This document shows, in pieces, positions 7,722 through 15,611 of a stretch of 17,687 nucleotides of DNA. Each line of letters opens with the position of its first letter. Position 1 is the first letter of the stretch. The DNA is from Flavobacteriia bacterium. GTDB taxonomy: Bacteria; Bacteroidota; Bacteroidia; Flavobacteriales; Schleiferiaceae. The stretch spans positions 1 to 17,687 of the forward strand of contig CATILC010000149.1 in NCBI GenBank assembly GCA_949516455.1, in the 5' to 3' direction. A program made the translations under genes and the position numbers. The notes below the pieces were generated by a model. It was not told the origin of the DNA. It made no database searches and saw nothing but the letters and a program-made list of their open reading frames with translations.

Positions 7722-9677
7722 ATGAAAAATCTCGTATTGTCCCTATGCGTTTTGTCCGTTTTCGCAGGCGAAGCTCAAAAGAGCCCAGTGCTGTTTACGG
7801 TGGACGGGAGAGAACAGGTGACCGCTGAGGAGTTCACCGCAGTATTCAACAAGAACCGAGAGATCGGCGAACAGATCGATCCCAAGACCCCAGAGGAATA
7901 TTTGCAGCTGTACATCGATTTCAAACTCAAGGTTCGGGAGGCCAAGGATTCTGCCATGCACCTGCGCGAGTCGTTCATTCGCGAACTGCAGGGCTACAGG
8001 GCGCAGCTTGCCAAGCCGTATCTAACGGATCAAATGTCTGAAGAGGCACTCGTTAAAGAGGCCTTTGAGCGCATGCAGGAAGATGTGAAGGCATCGCACG
8101 TGATGATCTATGTAGAGGATTTCAAAAACCCCGCAGATACGGCAAATGCCTGGAACGAGATCAGCGATGCCTATGAACAAGTGCGTTCTGGACGGATGAG
8201 CTTTGAGGAGGCTGCACAGGTCCTGAGCGACGACAGTTATTCGGCCAAGAAAAAAGGGTCATTGGGTTGGTTTAATGTATTCGGGATGGTCTATGAATTT
8301 GAAAGTGCCGTATACGGCCTCGAAGTCGAAGAGATCTCCAAGGTGTTCAAAACGCCTTTCGGGTACCACTTTGCACGTCTTGATGCAAAACGTCCGGCAC
8401 GCGGAAAGGCCACGGTCGCCCATCTGATGCTCATGCTTCCGGAAGATGCCGAACCGAGCGTTCAGGCGGAGACCGAGCGGAAGATCAAAGAGATCCATGG
8501 GATGCTCACTTCAGGAACCCTGAGCTTCGGAAATGCGGTGCTCCAATTCTCAGAAGACAAAACAACCAAGGGCCGTGGAGGATTGCTTCCTGAGTTCGGG
8601 CTCAATGATATGGTGGGCAGTTTTGAGGACGCGGCTTTTGCTCTTCAAGACTCTGGTGCCATTTCAGCGCCTGTTCGAACGCCTTATGGCTGGCACATCA
8701 TTCAGCTGGTCGGTAAGAAACCCTTGCGCACTTTCTCTGAAATGGAGACAGAGCTGCGTGGAAAGATCAAAAGGGATGTCCGGGCAGAAGTTTCTCAGGA
8801 TCGATTCATTGAAAGCTTGGCAAAGGAATATGATTGGCAACTTGACGAACGCACTTTGAAAAGAGTAACCAAAGAATTGGACGGCTCAGTTGGTGCCAGC
8901 TGGTCTCCCTCGGAAAAGCAGTTGGAGGACGCCCGGGTCATTGCGCGTTACGCCGACAGTTCAGTCACCATCGGTGACCTCATGGGCTACATCGGTGAGG
9001 GCAGGTCGAATTTCAGTTCGAGCAGCTCCATGCGCTTCATTTTGGAAATGTATCTGGAGATGTATGCTGAAAAGTGCCTTTTGGCCTATGAGGATGCCCA
9101 ACTCGAAAATAAATATCCAGAATTCAGACTGCTCATGAACGAATACAGGGACGGTATTTTGCTCTTTGACCTGACCGATCAGCGCATCTGGTCGCGAAGC
9201 ATGAGCGACAGCCTGGGTCTGTTCACACATTTCGAAGCCAACAAGGAAGACTATCGTTGGGACATTCGCCATCGGTACACGATCTACGATTGTGCCTCAA
9301 AGAGGATCGCGAAGAAGGTGCGAAAAAAAGTTTTGAAGGGGACGGCAGACAGCTTGCTGCTGGCCAAGTACAACAAGAAGAGCATTTTGAACCTGCAGAT
9401 CGAAAGGAAGACAGAAGAGAACGCAGCTGCGGCAGTTGCGGATCTGATGGCGCTTGAAACAGGTCCGATCACGGAGGTCAACGGTCGCTATCAGTTCATT
9501 CATGTCACGGAAGTCCTTCCGGCCGGATACAAGGAACTGGAAGAAGTCAAAGGCCTTGTTGCCGCGGACTATCAGAAACTTTTGGAGACCGAATGGGTGA
9601 AACGCCTTCGGTCGGCATATCCGGTGGTGATCGATCAAGAGGTACGTGACGCGGTCATCCTAGAACTGAGCCATTGA
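7722..9677 (+). CDS. Periplasmic peptidyl-prolyl isomerase with two parvulin domains (SurA/PpiD-like)
   Basis: This 651-residue folding factor is probably periplasmic. The signal peptide (MKNLVLSLCVLSVFAGEAQ) is followed by an N-terminal chaperone-like helical region (about 22-115), including EEYLQLYIDFKLKVREA and YRAQLAKPYLTDQM, segments recurrent in Bacteroidota members. Two parvulin (PpiC-type rotamase) domains follow. The first spans about 122-225, with His126 in ASHVMI and His216 in GYHFARL. The second spans about 228-335, with His234 in VAHLML and His325 in GWHIIQL. Each keeps both conserved histidines, so both could be catalytic. The C-terminal 310 residues are helical, unannotated in my reading and rich in charged residues. 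It heads an operon: its stop TGA overlaps the TTG start of the next gene. The expected role is helping outer-membrane proteins and perhaps T9SS cargo fold; the specific clients are unknown. Confidence 0.88.
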   Translation: MKNLVLSLCVLSVFAGEAQKSPVLFTVDGREQVTAEEFTAVFNKNREIGEQIDPKTPEEYLQLYIDFKLKVREAKDSAMHLRESFIRELQGYRAQLAKPYLTDQMSEEALVKEAFERMQEDVKASHVMIYVEDFKNPADTANAWNEISDAYEQVRSGRMSFEEAAQVLSDDSYSAKKKGSLGWFNVFGMVYEFESAVYGLEVEEISKVFKTPFGYHFARLDAKRPARGKATVAHLMLMLPEDAEPSVQAETERKIKEIHGMLTSGTLSFGNAVLQFSEDKTTKGRGGLLPEFGLNDMVGSFEDAAFALQDSGAISAPVRTPYGWHIIQLVGKKPLRTFSEMETELRGKIKRDVRAEVSQDRFIESLAKEYDWQLDERTLKRVTKELDGSVGASWSPSEKQLEDARVIARYADSSVTIGDLMGYIGEGRSNFSSSSSMRFILEMYLEMYAEKCLLAYEDAQLENKYPEFRLLMNEYRDGILLFDLTDQRIWSRSMSDSLGLFTHFEANKEDYRWDIRHRYTIYDCASKRIAKKVRKKVLKGTADSLLLAKYNKKSILNLQIERKTEENAAAAVADLMALETGPITEVNGRYQFIHVTEVLPAGYKELEEVKGLVAADYQKLLETEWVKRLRSAYPVVIDQEVRDAVILELSH

Positions 9678-10534
9678 GCCAGAGCGCTGTCAGATACTTT
9701 TTTCTCTTAGCGGTTGGCTTGTTTTCATCCTGTGACCGGCTTCCTTGGAATTCCGAAGAACGGGAACCCCTTGCGCGTGTGCAGGATGCCTATCTGTACG
9801 CAGACGAGGTTGCCGAGATATTGCCGTCTGGACTAAAGGGAGCGGACAGCCTCAATTGGTTCAGACAATACACGGATCAATGGGTTCGAAATCGCGTGCT
9901 CATCGATCGGGCCGTTTTCAATTTGGGCGACGAGGTAACGGGCATAGAAGAATTGGTGGAGCGCTATCGCGAGGACCTTCTCAAATACAGATATCAGGAA
10001 GCCATGCTGCAAAAACTCTTGGATACGGCCATCACCGAGCAGCAGATCCTTGAATATTTCGAAGCCAACAGTGCCAATTTCGAGCTGAAAGAAAACATCG
10101 TCCGGGCGGCCTATCTGGTCACAGTGCCCGAGGCCCCGGATCTCAAGGAGGCCAAAAAGATGCTCAAGTCGGGAACGCGGGAAGATCTCGTGCGTTTGGA
10201 AGACTACTGTTTGAAGTATGCCTCGGGCTTTGGTCTCTCCGACAGCACCTGGATGTCGTTTTCAGAGTTGTCCCGTAAGGTGCCGATCCAAACCTATAAC
10301 CAACAGCAGTTTCTGAAGAAAAATTCCTTTGTGGAGATAGCAGACAGCACACGGATGCACTTGCTCAGGATCTTTGAATACAGAATCAAAGATGGCCTTT
10401 CTCCGTTGCCCTATGTCCGAACGACCATTCGCAGTATTTTGCTCAATCAGCGAAGAAGGGATATTCTGGAACGTCTGGAGAGAGATTTGCTGGAGGAAGC
10501 AATGGATAAAAAAGACTGTGAGATATATGAGTAG
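9674..10534 (+). CDS. Putative lipoprotein, SurA-N-like chaperone without a recognisable rotamase domain
   Basis: This 286-residue protein starts at TTG. No in-frame ATG or GTG lies near the N-terminus, the residues right after the TTG form a lipoprotein signal (RYFFLLAVGLFSSC, lipid-acceptor Cys20), and TTGA overlaps the previous stop. Downstream, about 30-115 looks like the helical N-terminal chaperone region of SurA-type proteins (WVRNRVLIDRAVFNL, YRYQEAMLQKLLDTAI, then ITEQQILEYFEANSANF, which usually leads into a parvulin domain). The following region (about 125-230) has no catalytic His motif at either expected place; it has IVRAAYLVTV and MHLLRIFEYR instead. It is probably a degenerate parvulin or a pure holdase. 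The C-terminus is a charged helix. It lies between two parvulin proteins in one operon and overlaps the next gene by eight bases. I know no gene symbol for it. Confidence 0.75.
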   Translation: MSQSAVRYFFLLAVGLFSSCDRLPWNSEEREPLARVQDAYLYADEVAEILPSGLKGADSLNWFRQYTDQWVRNRVLIDRAVFNLGDEVTGIEELVERYREDLLKYRYQEAMLQKLLDTAITEQQILEYFEANSANFELKENIVRAAYLVTVPEAPDLKEAKKMLKSGTREDLVRLEDYCLKYASGFGLSDSTWMSFSELSRKVPIQTYNQQQFLKKNSFVEIADSTRMHLLRIFEYRIKDGLSPLPYVRTTIRSILLNQRRRDILERLERDLLEEAMDKKDCEIYE

Positions 10535-11885
10535 CCGTTGGACGATTTTCGGTCTTTTATTCAGCGCCCTTGCGCTTGAGGCACAGCCAGAACCTGTGGT
10601 GGTGGAGGGCATCGCAGCGGTGGTGGGCAAGAACATCATTTTGGTTTCGGATTGGGATCAACAGATCCAAAGTGTCGGGCAGCAAAGACAATCGATGGGT
10701 CAGGACGCCCCTTCTGAATGTCAGGTATTCGAGGATATGCTTTTTGAAAAGCTGCTCATCCATCAGGCAGAGATCGATTCCATAGAAGTTGGCGAAGATG
10801 AGGTGGAATCGACCATCGACAGAAGAATAGCGATGCTCACAGAACAGATCGGTTCTCAGCGCAAGATGGAGGAGTACTACAACAAGAGCACAATTGAGAT
10901 CAAGGAAGAGATGCGCGAGTTGGTTCAGGATCAGCTTCTGGCCCAGCGCATGCAGGCCACGATAACAGAAGGCGCAGAGGTCACACCATCACAGGTCCGG
11001 CAGTTTTACAAGGACATTCCTGAAGACAGTCTTCCGCTGATCAATACGGAGGTGGTCGTACAGCAGATCGTGAGGTATCCAAAGGTCACCGCTGCCGCCA
11101 AACGATCGGCCATCGACAAACTGAACGGATTTCGGGAACGCGTTCAGGGCGGCAGTAGCTTCAGCACCTTGGCCATCCTCTACAGCGAAGATCCAGGGAG
11201 TGCGAAGAACGGAGGAGAATACAAAGCCATCCAGCGCGGCCAATTCGTCAAGGAATTCGAGGCGGTCGCATTCAATCTTCAGCCAGGGGAAGTATCCGAA
11301 CCCTTCGAAACGGAATACGGCTATCACATCGTTCAACTGACAGAAAAAAGAGGGGAGGAGCTCGACCTGCGGCACATTCTGGTCAAGCCCAAGATCTCGG
11401 ATGCTGACCTCAATGCGGCCCGCAGCACCCTGGACAGTCTGAAAGCACAGATCATCAAAGGCAGCATCAGTTTTGATGATGCGGCTTTTCAGTTCTCGGA
11501 AGACGAGGACACGCGTTTCAACAATGGGTTGCTGATCAACCCGCAGAGCGGAGATTCAAAATGGGACATCAGTCAATTGGATCGCAGCCTGTTCTACGCC
11601 ATTGAGGATATGGATCCTGGGGAGATCTCCAAGTCGAGTCTCATGAGAAGCAGAGACGGGAAAGAGGCTTTCAGGCTGGTTCTTCTCGTCGACCGCACGC
11701 AGCCGCATCGCGCCAATTTGAAAGAGGATTATTCACGTCTGCAGATGATGGCCACCATGCAGAAGAAACAGGAGGTCGTGGAAGAATGGGTGACCGAAAA
11801 GATCGGGGAAACGGCTGTAAAGATCAGTGGAGATCTGGTGCCCTGCAGCTTTCATTACGATTGGGTACGCAACGAACAAGATTGA
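10527..11885 (+). CDS. SurA-like periplasmic peptidyl-prolyl isomerase
   Basis: This 452-residue protein has the architecture and length of SurA, the periplasmic chaperone for outer-membrane proteins. The signal peptide is MSSRWTIFGLLFSALALEAQ. The region about 25-165 (GIAAVVGKNIILVSDWDQQI, then helices up to ITEGAEVTPSQVRQFYKDI) matches the SurA N-domain. Two parvulin-like domains follow (about 173-277 and 279-395). Their active sites are uneven. The first keeps His267 in GYHIVQL but has Gln180 where the opening His is expected (VVVQQIV). The second keeps His283 in LRHILVKP but has lost the terminal GYH (now EAFRLVLL). A C-terminal helix follows. I chose ATG 10527, which gives a clean signal peptide and overlaps the upstream stop by eight bases; the frame is open further upstream (to 10374) but that part lies within the previous gene. 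The MoxR gene starts four bases after its stop. Confidence 0.87.
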   Translation: MSSRWTIFGLLFSALALEAQPEPVVVEGIAAVVGKNIILVSDWDQQIQSVGQQRQSMGQDAPSECQVFEDMLFEKLLIHQAEIDSIEVGEDEVESTIDRRIAMLTEQIGSQRKMEEYYNKSTIEIKEEMRELVQDQLLAQRMQATITEGAEVTPSQVRQFYKDIPEDSLPLINTEVVVQQIVRYPKVTAAAKRSAIDKLNGFRERVQGGSSFSTLAILYSEDPGSAKNGGEYKAIQRGQFVKEFEAVAFNLQPGEVSEPFETEYGYHIVQLTEKRGEELDLRHILVKPKISDADLNAARSTLDSLKAQIIKGSISFDDAAFQFSEDEDTRFNNGLLINPQSGDSKWDISQLDRSLFYAIEDMDPGEISKSSLMRSRDGKEAFRLVLLVDRTQPHRANLKEDYSRLQMMATMQKKQEVVEEWVTEKIGETAVKISGDLVPCSFHYDWVRNEQD

Positions 11886-11889
11886 TGGA

Positions 11890-12852
11890 ATGAACGAAGT
11901 GGAAGCCGTAAAGCAGCTGCAAGAAAAGTATCAGGCACTGCGAAAAGAGATCGCAGAGGTCATTGTTGGACAGGATGAAGTGGTGGAACAGTTGCTTCTG
12001 GCCATGTTGTGCAAGGGCCATGCGCTTCTTGTGGGCGTCCCTGGTTTGGCAAAGACCCTTTTGGTGAATACGGTCTCTCGGTCTTTGGGCATGCAGTTTC
12101 AGCGCATTCAGTTCACCCCGGACCTGATGCCTTCGGACATCGTCGGTTCGGAAATACTGGGTGAAGACCGGAAGTTTCGGTTTGTACCTGGCCCTGTTTT
12201 TTGCAATATGCTTTTGGCCGATGAGATCAACAGGACACCTCCCAAGACGCAAAGTGCTCTTTTGGAGGCCATGCAGGAGCGTTCAGTGACTGCAGCGGGA
12301 AAGACGCATGCCATGCCCGATCCTTTTTTCGTTTTGGCCACACAGAATCCCATTGAGCAAGAGGGAACCTATCCTCTGCCTGAGGCGCAGCTCGATCGGT
12401 TCATGTTCCAGATCAATGTGGACTATCCTGCTTTCGAGGAGGAGGTGCAGATCGTCAAGGGAACCACCGACGGTTCGGTACGCCAAGTCAGTGAAGTACT
12501 CAATGACCAGCAGATGCTGGAGTTCCAGTCCCTTGTCCGCAAGATTCCCGTGACAGACAGCGTATTTGAATATGCAGTTCGCGTCGTGGCCCGTTCGAGG
12601 CCGGAAGATCCCAATGCCCCGGATTGGGTGAAGAAATACATTTCCTGGGGAGCAGGACCCCGCGCGGGCCAATTCCTCATCTTGGGCGCAAAGGCAGTGG
12701 CCGCCGTCAATGGAAAGTTCGCCCCGGATGAAGCCGAGGTCAGAAAGGTGGCCATCCCCATCCTCAGGCACCGCATCGTCTTGAACTACGAGGCGGAGGC
12801 AGCAGGTCTGAAGGTAGAGGATCTGATCGAGCGTCTGCTCAAGATCGACTGA
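11890..12852 (+). CDS. MoxR-family AAA+ ATPase
   Basis: This 320-residue cytosolic AAA+ ATPase belongs to the MoxR family, whose members act as chaperone-like remodelling factors, often in maturation of enzymes or envelope complexes. The opening EVIVGQDEVVEQLLLAMLCKGHALL is typical. Walker A is GVPGLAKT (49-56), Walker B is LLADEINR with Asp111 and Glu112, sensor 1 is ATQNP with Asn153, and LPEAQLDRFM is the conserved arginine-finger region. The C-terminal lid has WGAGPRAGQFLILGAKAVAA and HRIVLNYEAEAAG, both family signatures. ATG 11890 is four bases after the SurA-like stop; an in-frame upstream codon at 11827 lies within that gene and adds unrelated residues. The usual partners of MoxR (DUF58 and von Willebrand A proteins) do not follow; a minus-strand gene overlaps its end by 14 bases. 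Co-transcription with periplasmic chaperones is its only contextual clue. Confidence 0.92.
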   Translation: MNEVEAVKQLQEKYQALRKEIAEVIVGQDEVVEQLLLAMLCKGHALLVGVPGLAKTLLVNTVSRSLGMQFQRIQFTPDLMPSDIVGSEILGEDRKFRFVPGPVFCNMLLADEINRTPPKTQSALLEAMQERSVTAAGKTHAMPDPFFVLATQNPIEQEGTYPLPEAQLDRFMFQINVDYPAFEEEVQIVKGTTDGSVRQVSEVLNDQQMLEFQSLVRKIPVTDSVFEYAVRVVARSRPEDPNAPDWVKKYISWGAGPRAGQFLILGAKAVAAVNGKFAPDEAEVRKVAIPILRHRIVLNYEAEAAGLKVEDLIERLLKID

Positions 12853-13555
12853 ACAGGTTGTATTTGAGAATGCAATAGATGGCGCGGAAGCCGTCTTTCC
12901 AGCCGATTTTCTTTCCTTCCTCAAAGGTCCTTCCGTAGTAGGAGATCCCGACCTCGTAGATGCGCACATTCGGAATGCGGGAGATCTTTGCCGTGACCTC
13001 GGGCTCAAAGCCAAACCGATTTTCCCTCAGCTGTATGCCCTGTATCACCTCTCTTCGAAACATCTTATAGCAAGTTTCCATATCACTCAGATTCAGGTTG
13101 GTGAGTGCGTTGCTCAAGGTGGTCAGGAACTTGTTTCCGAACGAATGCCAAAAGAATAGGATCCGATGTGCTTTTCCACCGGCATAACGCGATCCATAGA
13201 CCACATCGGCATGACCGTCCAAAATAGGCTGGAGGAGCAATGTGTACTCATTTGGATCATATTCCAGGTCGGCATCCTGGATCACCACAAAATCGCCAGT
13301 GGCATGTTCGATACCGGTCCGCAGGGCCGCACCTTTTCCTGAATTCCGCTCGTGTCTGAGAAAGCGGATGCCGGCGTCGGGATGTTCCTCATTGTATTTC
13401 TCAATGAAAGAGGCCGTGCCATCGCTGGAATGATCGTCGACAATAATGAGTTCTTTTTCCATTCCGTTGGGCAACTGGACTTGTCCTATGCGATCGAGAA
13501 TGGACCCAATGGTTTTTTCCTCGTTGTAAGCCGGAATGATGACAGATAGTTTCAA
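12839..13555 (-). CDS. Family 2 glycosyltransferase, polyprenyl-phosphate sugar synthase (DPM1)-like
   Basis: This is a soluble GT-A fold glycosyltransferase of about 238 residues. It opens LSVIIPAYNEEKTIGSIL, then VDDHSSDGT (about 39-47) and the metal/nucleotide motif QDADLEYDP with Asp94 and Asp96. GSRYAGGKAHR and the terminal YYGRTFEEGKKIGWKDG are typical of DPM1-like enzymes that transfer a sugar from a nucleotide donor to polyprenyl phosphate on the cytosolic face. No membrane segment is present. No ATG is available at the N-terminus: TTG at 13555 gives the classic start MKLSVIIPAYNEE, while TTG at 13579 would add eight residues. Neither has a clear ribosome-binding site. It is divergent from the GT-C gene and overlaps the end of the MoxR gene tail to tail by 14 bases. 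The donor sugar is unknown. Confidence 0.87.
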   Translation of the reverse strand: MKLSVIIPAYNEEKTIGSILDRIGQVQLPNGMEKELIIVDDHSSDGTASFIEKYNEEHPDAGIRFLRHERNSGKGAALRTGIEHATGDFVVIQDADLEYDPNEYTLLLQPILDGHADVVYGSRYAGGKAHRILFFWHSFGNKFLTTLSNALTNLNLSDMETCYKMFRREVIQGIQLRENRFGFEPEVTAKISRIPNVRIYEVGISYYGRTFEEGKKIGWKDGFRAIYCILKYNLFSRS

Positions 13556-13599
13556 CAGCGAAAATTCAAAGGAGCGCAAGATAGGGAAAGAGGTACGTG

Positions 13600-13630
13600 T
13601 TGATGGGCGGCGCTTTTTGGTTTTTCTTTG
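13600..13630 (+). promoter_or_regulatory. Weak candidate promoter for the membrane glycosyltransferase
   Basis: TTG at 13600-13602, 20 bases of spacer and TTTCTTTG at 13623-13630 resemble the Bacteroidota promoter with one mismatch in the -7 element. Transcription would start near 13634, just before the AAAGGA ribosome site at 13636-13641. I found no matching promoter for the divergent minus-strand gene in the same short gap. Confidence 0.25.
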
Positions 13631-13647
13631 CCATTAAAGGAATTTTT

Positions 13648-15594
13648 ATGGATTCGGGAGTCCCGCAAAAAGGTGTGTTGAAAAGCCTTGAGCAAAGAAT
13701 CGTGAAAAGTCGCTGGGACCTTTGGGTGGTCACAGGAGTCGCAGCACTCATGGCCTTTCTGCTTTACGATTTCAAAGTGAGCGAAGGTGGCGATGATTCT
13801 GCCTATGTATCCCGGGCATTCGATCTTCTCAAGATCGGTCGGTTCCCCAGTTTTCAGGGCCCCATTTATCCGATCTTTCTCTCTGGCTTGATCGGAGTTT
13901 TCGGGCTGAAACTGCAACTGCTGAAGATCAGTTCGGCTGTGTTCATGGTCTTGTTTTTCCATTGGGCCTATCGATTGCTTCGGACGCGCATTCCCATCGT
14001 AGCGCTTTTTCCCGCCTTTGCGCTGGCGGCCTTGAGCCCCATGCTGCTCTATTTTGCCTCGCAGACCTACTCGGAGGCATTTTTTCTTCTCCTGCTCGCG
14101 GGTTTTCTTTCGATTTTTCTGAGTGCTTTTGTGGACAGTCAGGAAGCACCAAGCTGGAAGGCACATCTGTTGACTGCGCTTTGGATATGGCTGCTCGGAA
14201 GTACCCGGACCGTAGGTTATGCGAGTCTGCCCGCAGTTCTATTGTTCCTGGCCATGGACCGCAACTGGATCTCCATGGCGAAGATCGCCGCATCATTCTC
14301 TGGAGTCTTTCTGGCCATGCAGGGCTTGAAGACCGTTCTCTTTGGAGGCGATCTGCTTCAGTTCTCGAGTCAGGGCGGAACCCTTTTGCTGAAAGATCCC
14401 TACACACCGACAGATGGCAAGGAAGACCTTGCTGGTTTCGTTGATCGGTTCATGGGCAATGCCGATCTGTATCTGAGCAAACACTACATGAATTTCCTTG
14501 GGCTTAGAAAAGAATCCGTTCTTCCCAACGGTATCCCTGAGCCGATGCAGGTAGAACCTCTGTACACATGGATCATTTGCCTCCTGCTCGCCGGATCCAT
14601 CTATTTCACCTGGAAGAACCGGACCCTGCGCTTTCTTTCCCTGTTGACCGTTGGATTCATCACACTGACCTTTCTCGCGGTCCAGACCCGCTGGGATCAG
14701 GCCCGTCTGATCCTTCCTTATCTGCCCTTTTGCACCCTGATCATCTTTTCGGGGCTGGTCTACTTTGCAGCCAGAATGAAGTCGGGCAGCAACTCACTTC
14801 AGTGGGCTTATGTCTTTGGTGTTTCACTGCTTGCACTTTCCCTGATGAATAAGAGTTCGGATCGCATCTCAGAAAGTCAGGCCGAATTCAAGGAAGCCAT
14901 CGCCGGCCGGCCGCTTGCAGGCTATACACCGGATTGGCAGAATTACATCCTCATGAGTCAGTATGCCACCCAGTTGGTACCAGAAAGCGAGGAGATCGCT
15001 TGCCGGAAGGCGGGCATCAGCTTCATCTACGGAGGAAGGAAATTTGTAGGCATCACTAAGATTCCCTTTTTGCCCAAGGAGAATGTGGCGGATGGTCCGC
15101 GCATCGTGATCCGAATGCAGCAGCTGGATCGGTTCTCCCAGCTGACAGGTCTTGGTCGTGACCGAATTGAACTCATGGCATTTGGCGAGCCGCTGAAGAA
15201 CAGCAAATTGAGGCCGGATCAATTCTATTTCACCTTTTCGCTATCGGAAAAAGAGGCCACAAAGGTCTTTGCAGCCGTGGACTCCGTCGGTATGAAGCAC
15301 TGGAAGGGCCTGAACCTCTTGGTGGACCAGTTTGCCAATTCCTACCTGGTCGATCCCGACCAATTGTTGCGCAGGCTCAAGGAAAAAAATGTGCAATACG
15401 TCGTGATGGGGAGTTTGAGAAGAAATCCAAATCAGCGATCGGAATTCATCATCAACACCATCCAAAGGTATTTGAGCTACATACAGACCAAATACCCCAA
15501 TTCGCTCCAGCAGGTTCACCGGATCGGGGAGCAAAGCATGGAGCCGGCCAGTCTGATCAAGATCGACTACCGGCAGGCTGGATGGGAAGAATAG
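13648..15594 (+). CDS. GT-C-type integral membrane glycosyltransferase (GT39/ArnT-like) with C-terminal soluble domain
   Basis: This 648-residue polytopic membrane protein has about ten hydrophobic segments between residues 24 and 410. Asp49-Asp50 (SEGGDDSAY) sit right after the first membrane helix, where GT-C enzymes of the GT39/ArnT/PMT type carry their catalytic acidic residues on the periplasmic side. GRFPSFQGPIYPIFLSGL and the late TRWDQARLILPYLPF also resemble that superfamily. Such enzymes transfer a sugar from a polyprenyl-phosphate carrier to a lipid or protein. Residues about 415-648 form a soluble, probably periplasmic domain of unknown function (VQYVVMGSLRRN near its end). ATG 13648 is favoured by AAAGGA six bases upstream; the frame extends to GTG 13597, but that adds 17 residues without support. 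The neighbouring DPM1-like enzyme could supply its donor. The acceptor is unknown. Confidence 0.75.
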   Translation: MDSGVPQKGVLKSLEQRIVKSRWDLWVVTGVAALMAFLLYDFKVSEGGDDSAYVSRAFDLLKIGRFPSFQGPIYPIFLSGLIGVFGLKLQLLKISSAVFMVLFFHWAYRLLRTRIPIVALFPAFALAALSPMLLYFASQTYSEAFFLLLLAGFLSIFLSAFVDSQEAPSWKAHLLTALWIWLLGSTRTVGYASLPAVLLFLAMDRNWISMAKIAASFSGVFLAMQGLKTVLFGGDLLQFSSQGGTLLLKDPYTPTDGKEDLAGFVDRFMGNADLYLSKHYMNFLGLRKESVLPNGIPEPMQVEPLYTWIICLLLAGSIYFTWKNRTLRFLSLLTVGFITLTFLAVQTRWDQARLILPYLPFCTLIIFSGLVYFAARMKSGSNSLQWAYVFGVSLLALSLMNKSSDRISESQAEFKEAIAGRPLAGYTPDWQNYILMSQYATQLVPESEEIACRKAGISFIYGGRKFVGITKIPFLPKENVADGPRIVIRMQQLDRFSQLTGLGRDRIELMAFGEPLKNSKLRPDQFYFTFSLSEKEATKVFAAVDSVGMKHWKGLNLLVDQFANSYLVDPDQLLRRLKEKNVQYVVMGSLRRNPNQRSEFIINTIQRYLSYIQTKYPNSLQQVHRIGEQSMEPASLIKIDYRQAGWEE

Positions 15595-15611
15595 AAGCAG
15601 GAAAGGAGATC

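Noticed and set aside
10374..10526. N-terminal extension of the SurA-like frame
   Set aside because: It lies within the preceding lipoprotein gene in another frame; the start at 10527 gives a proper signal peptide.
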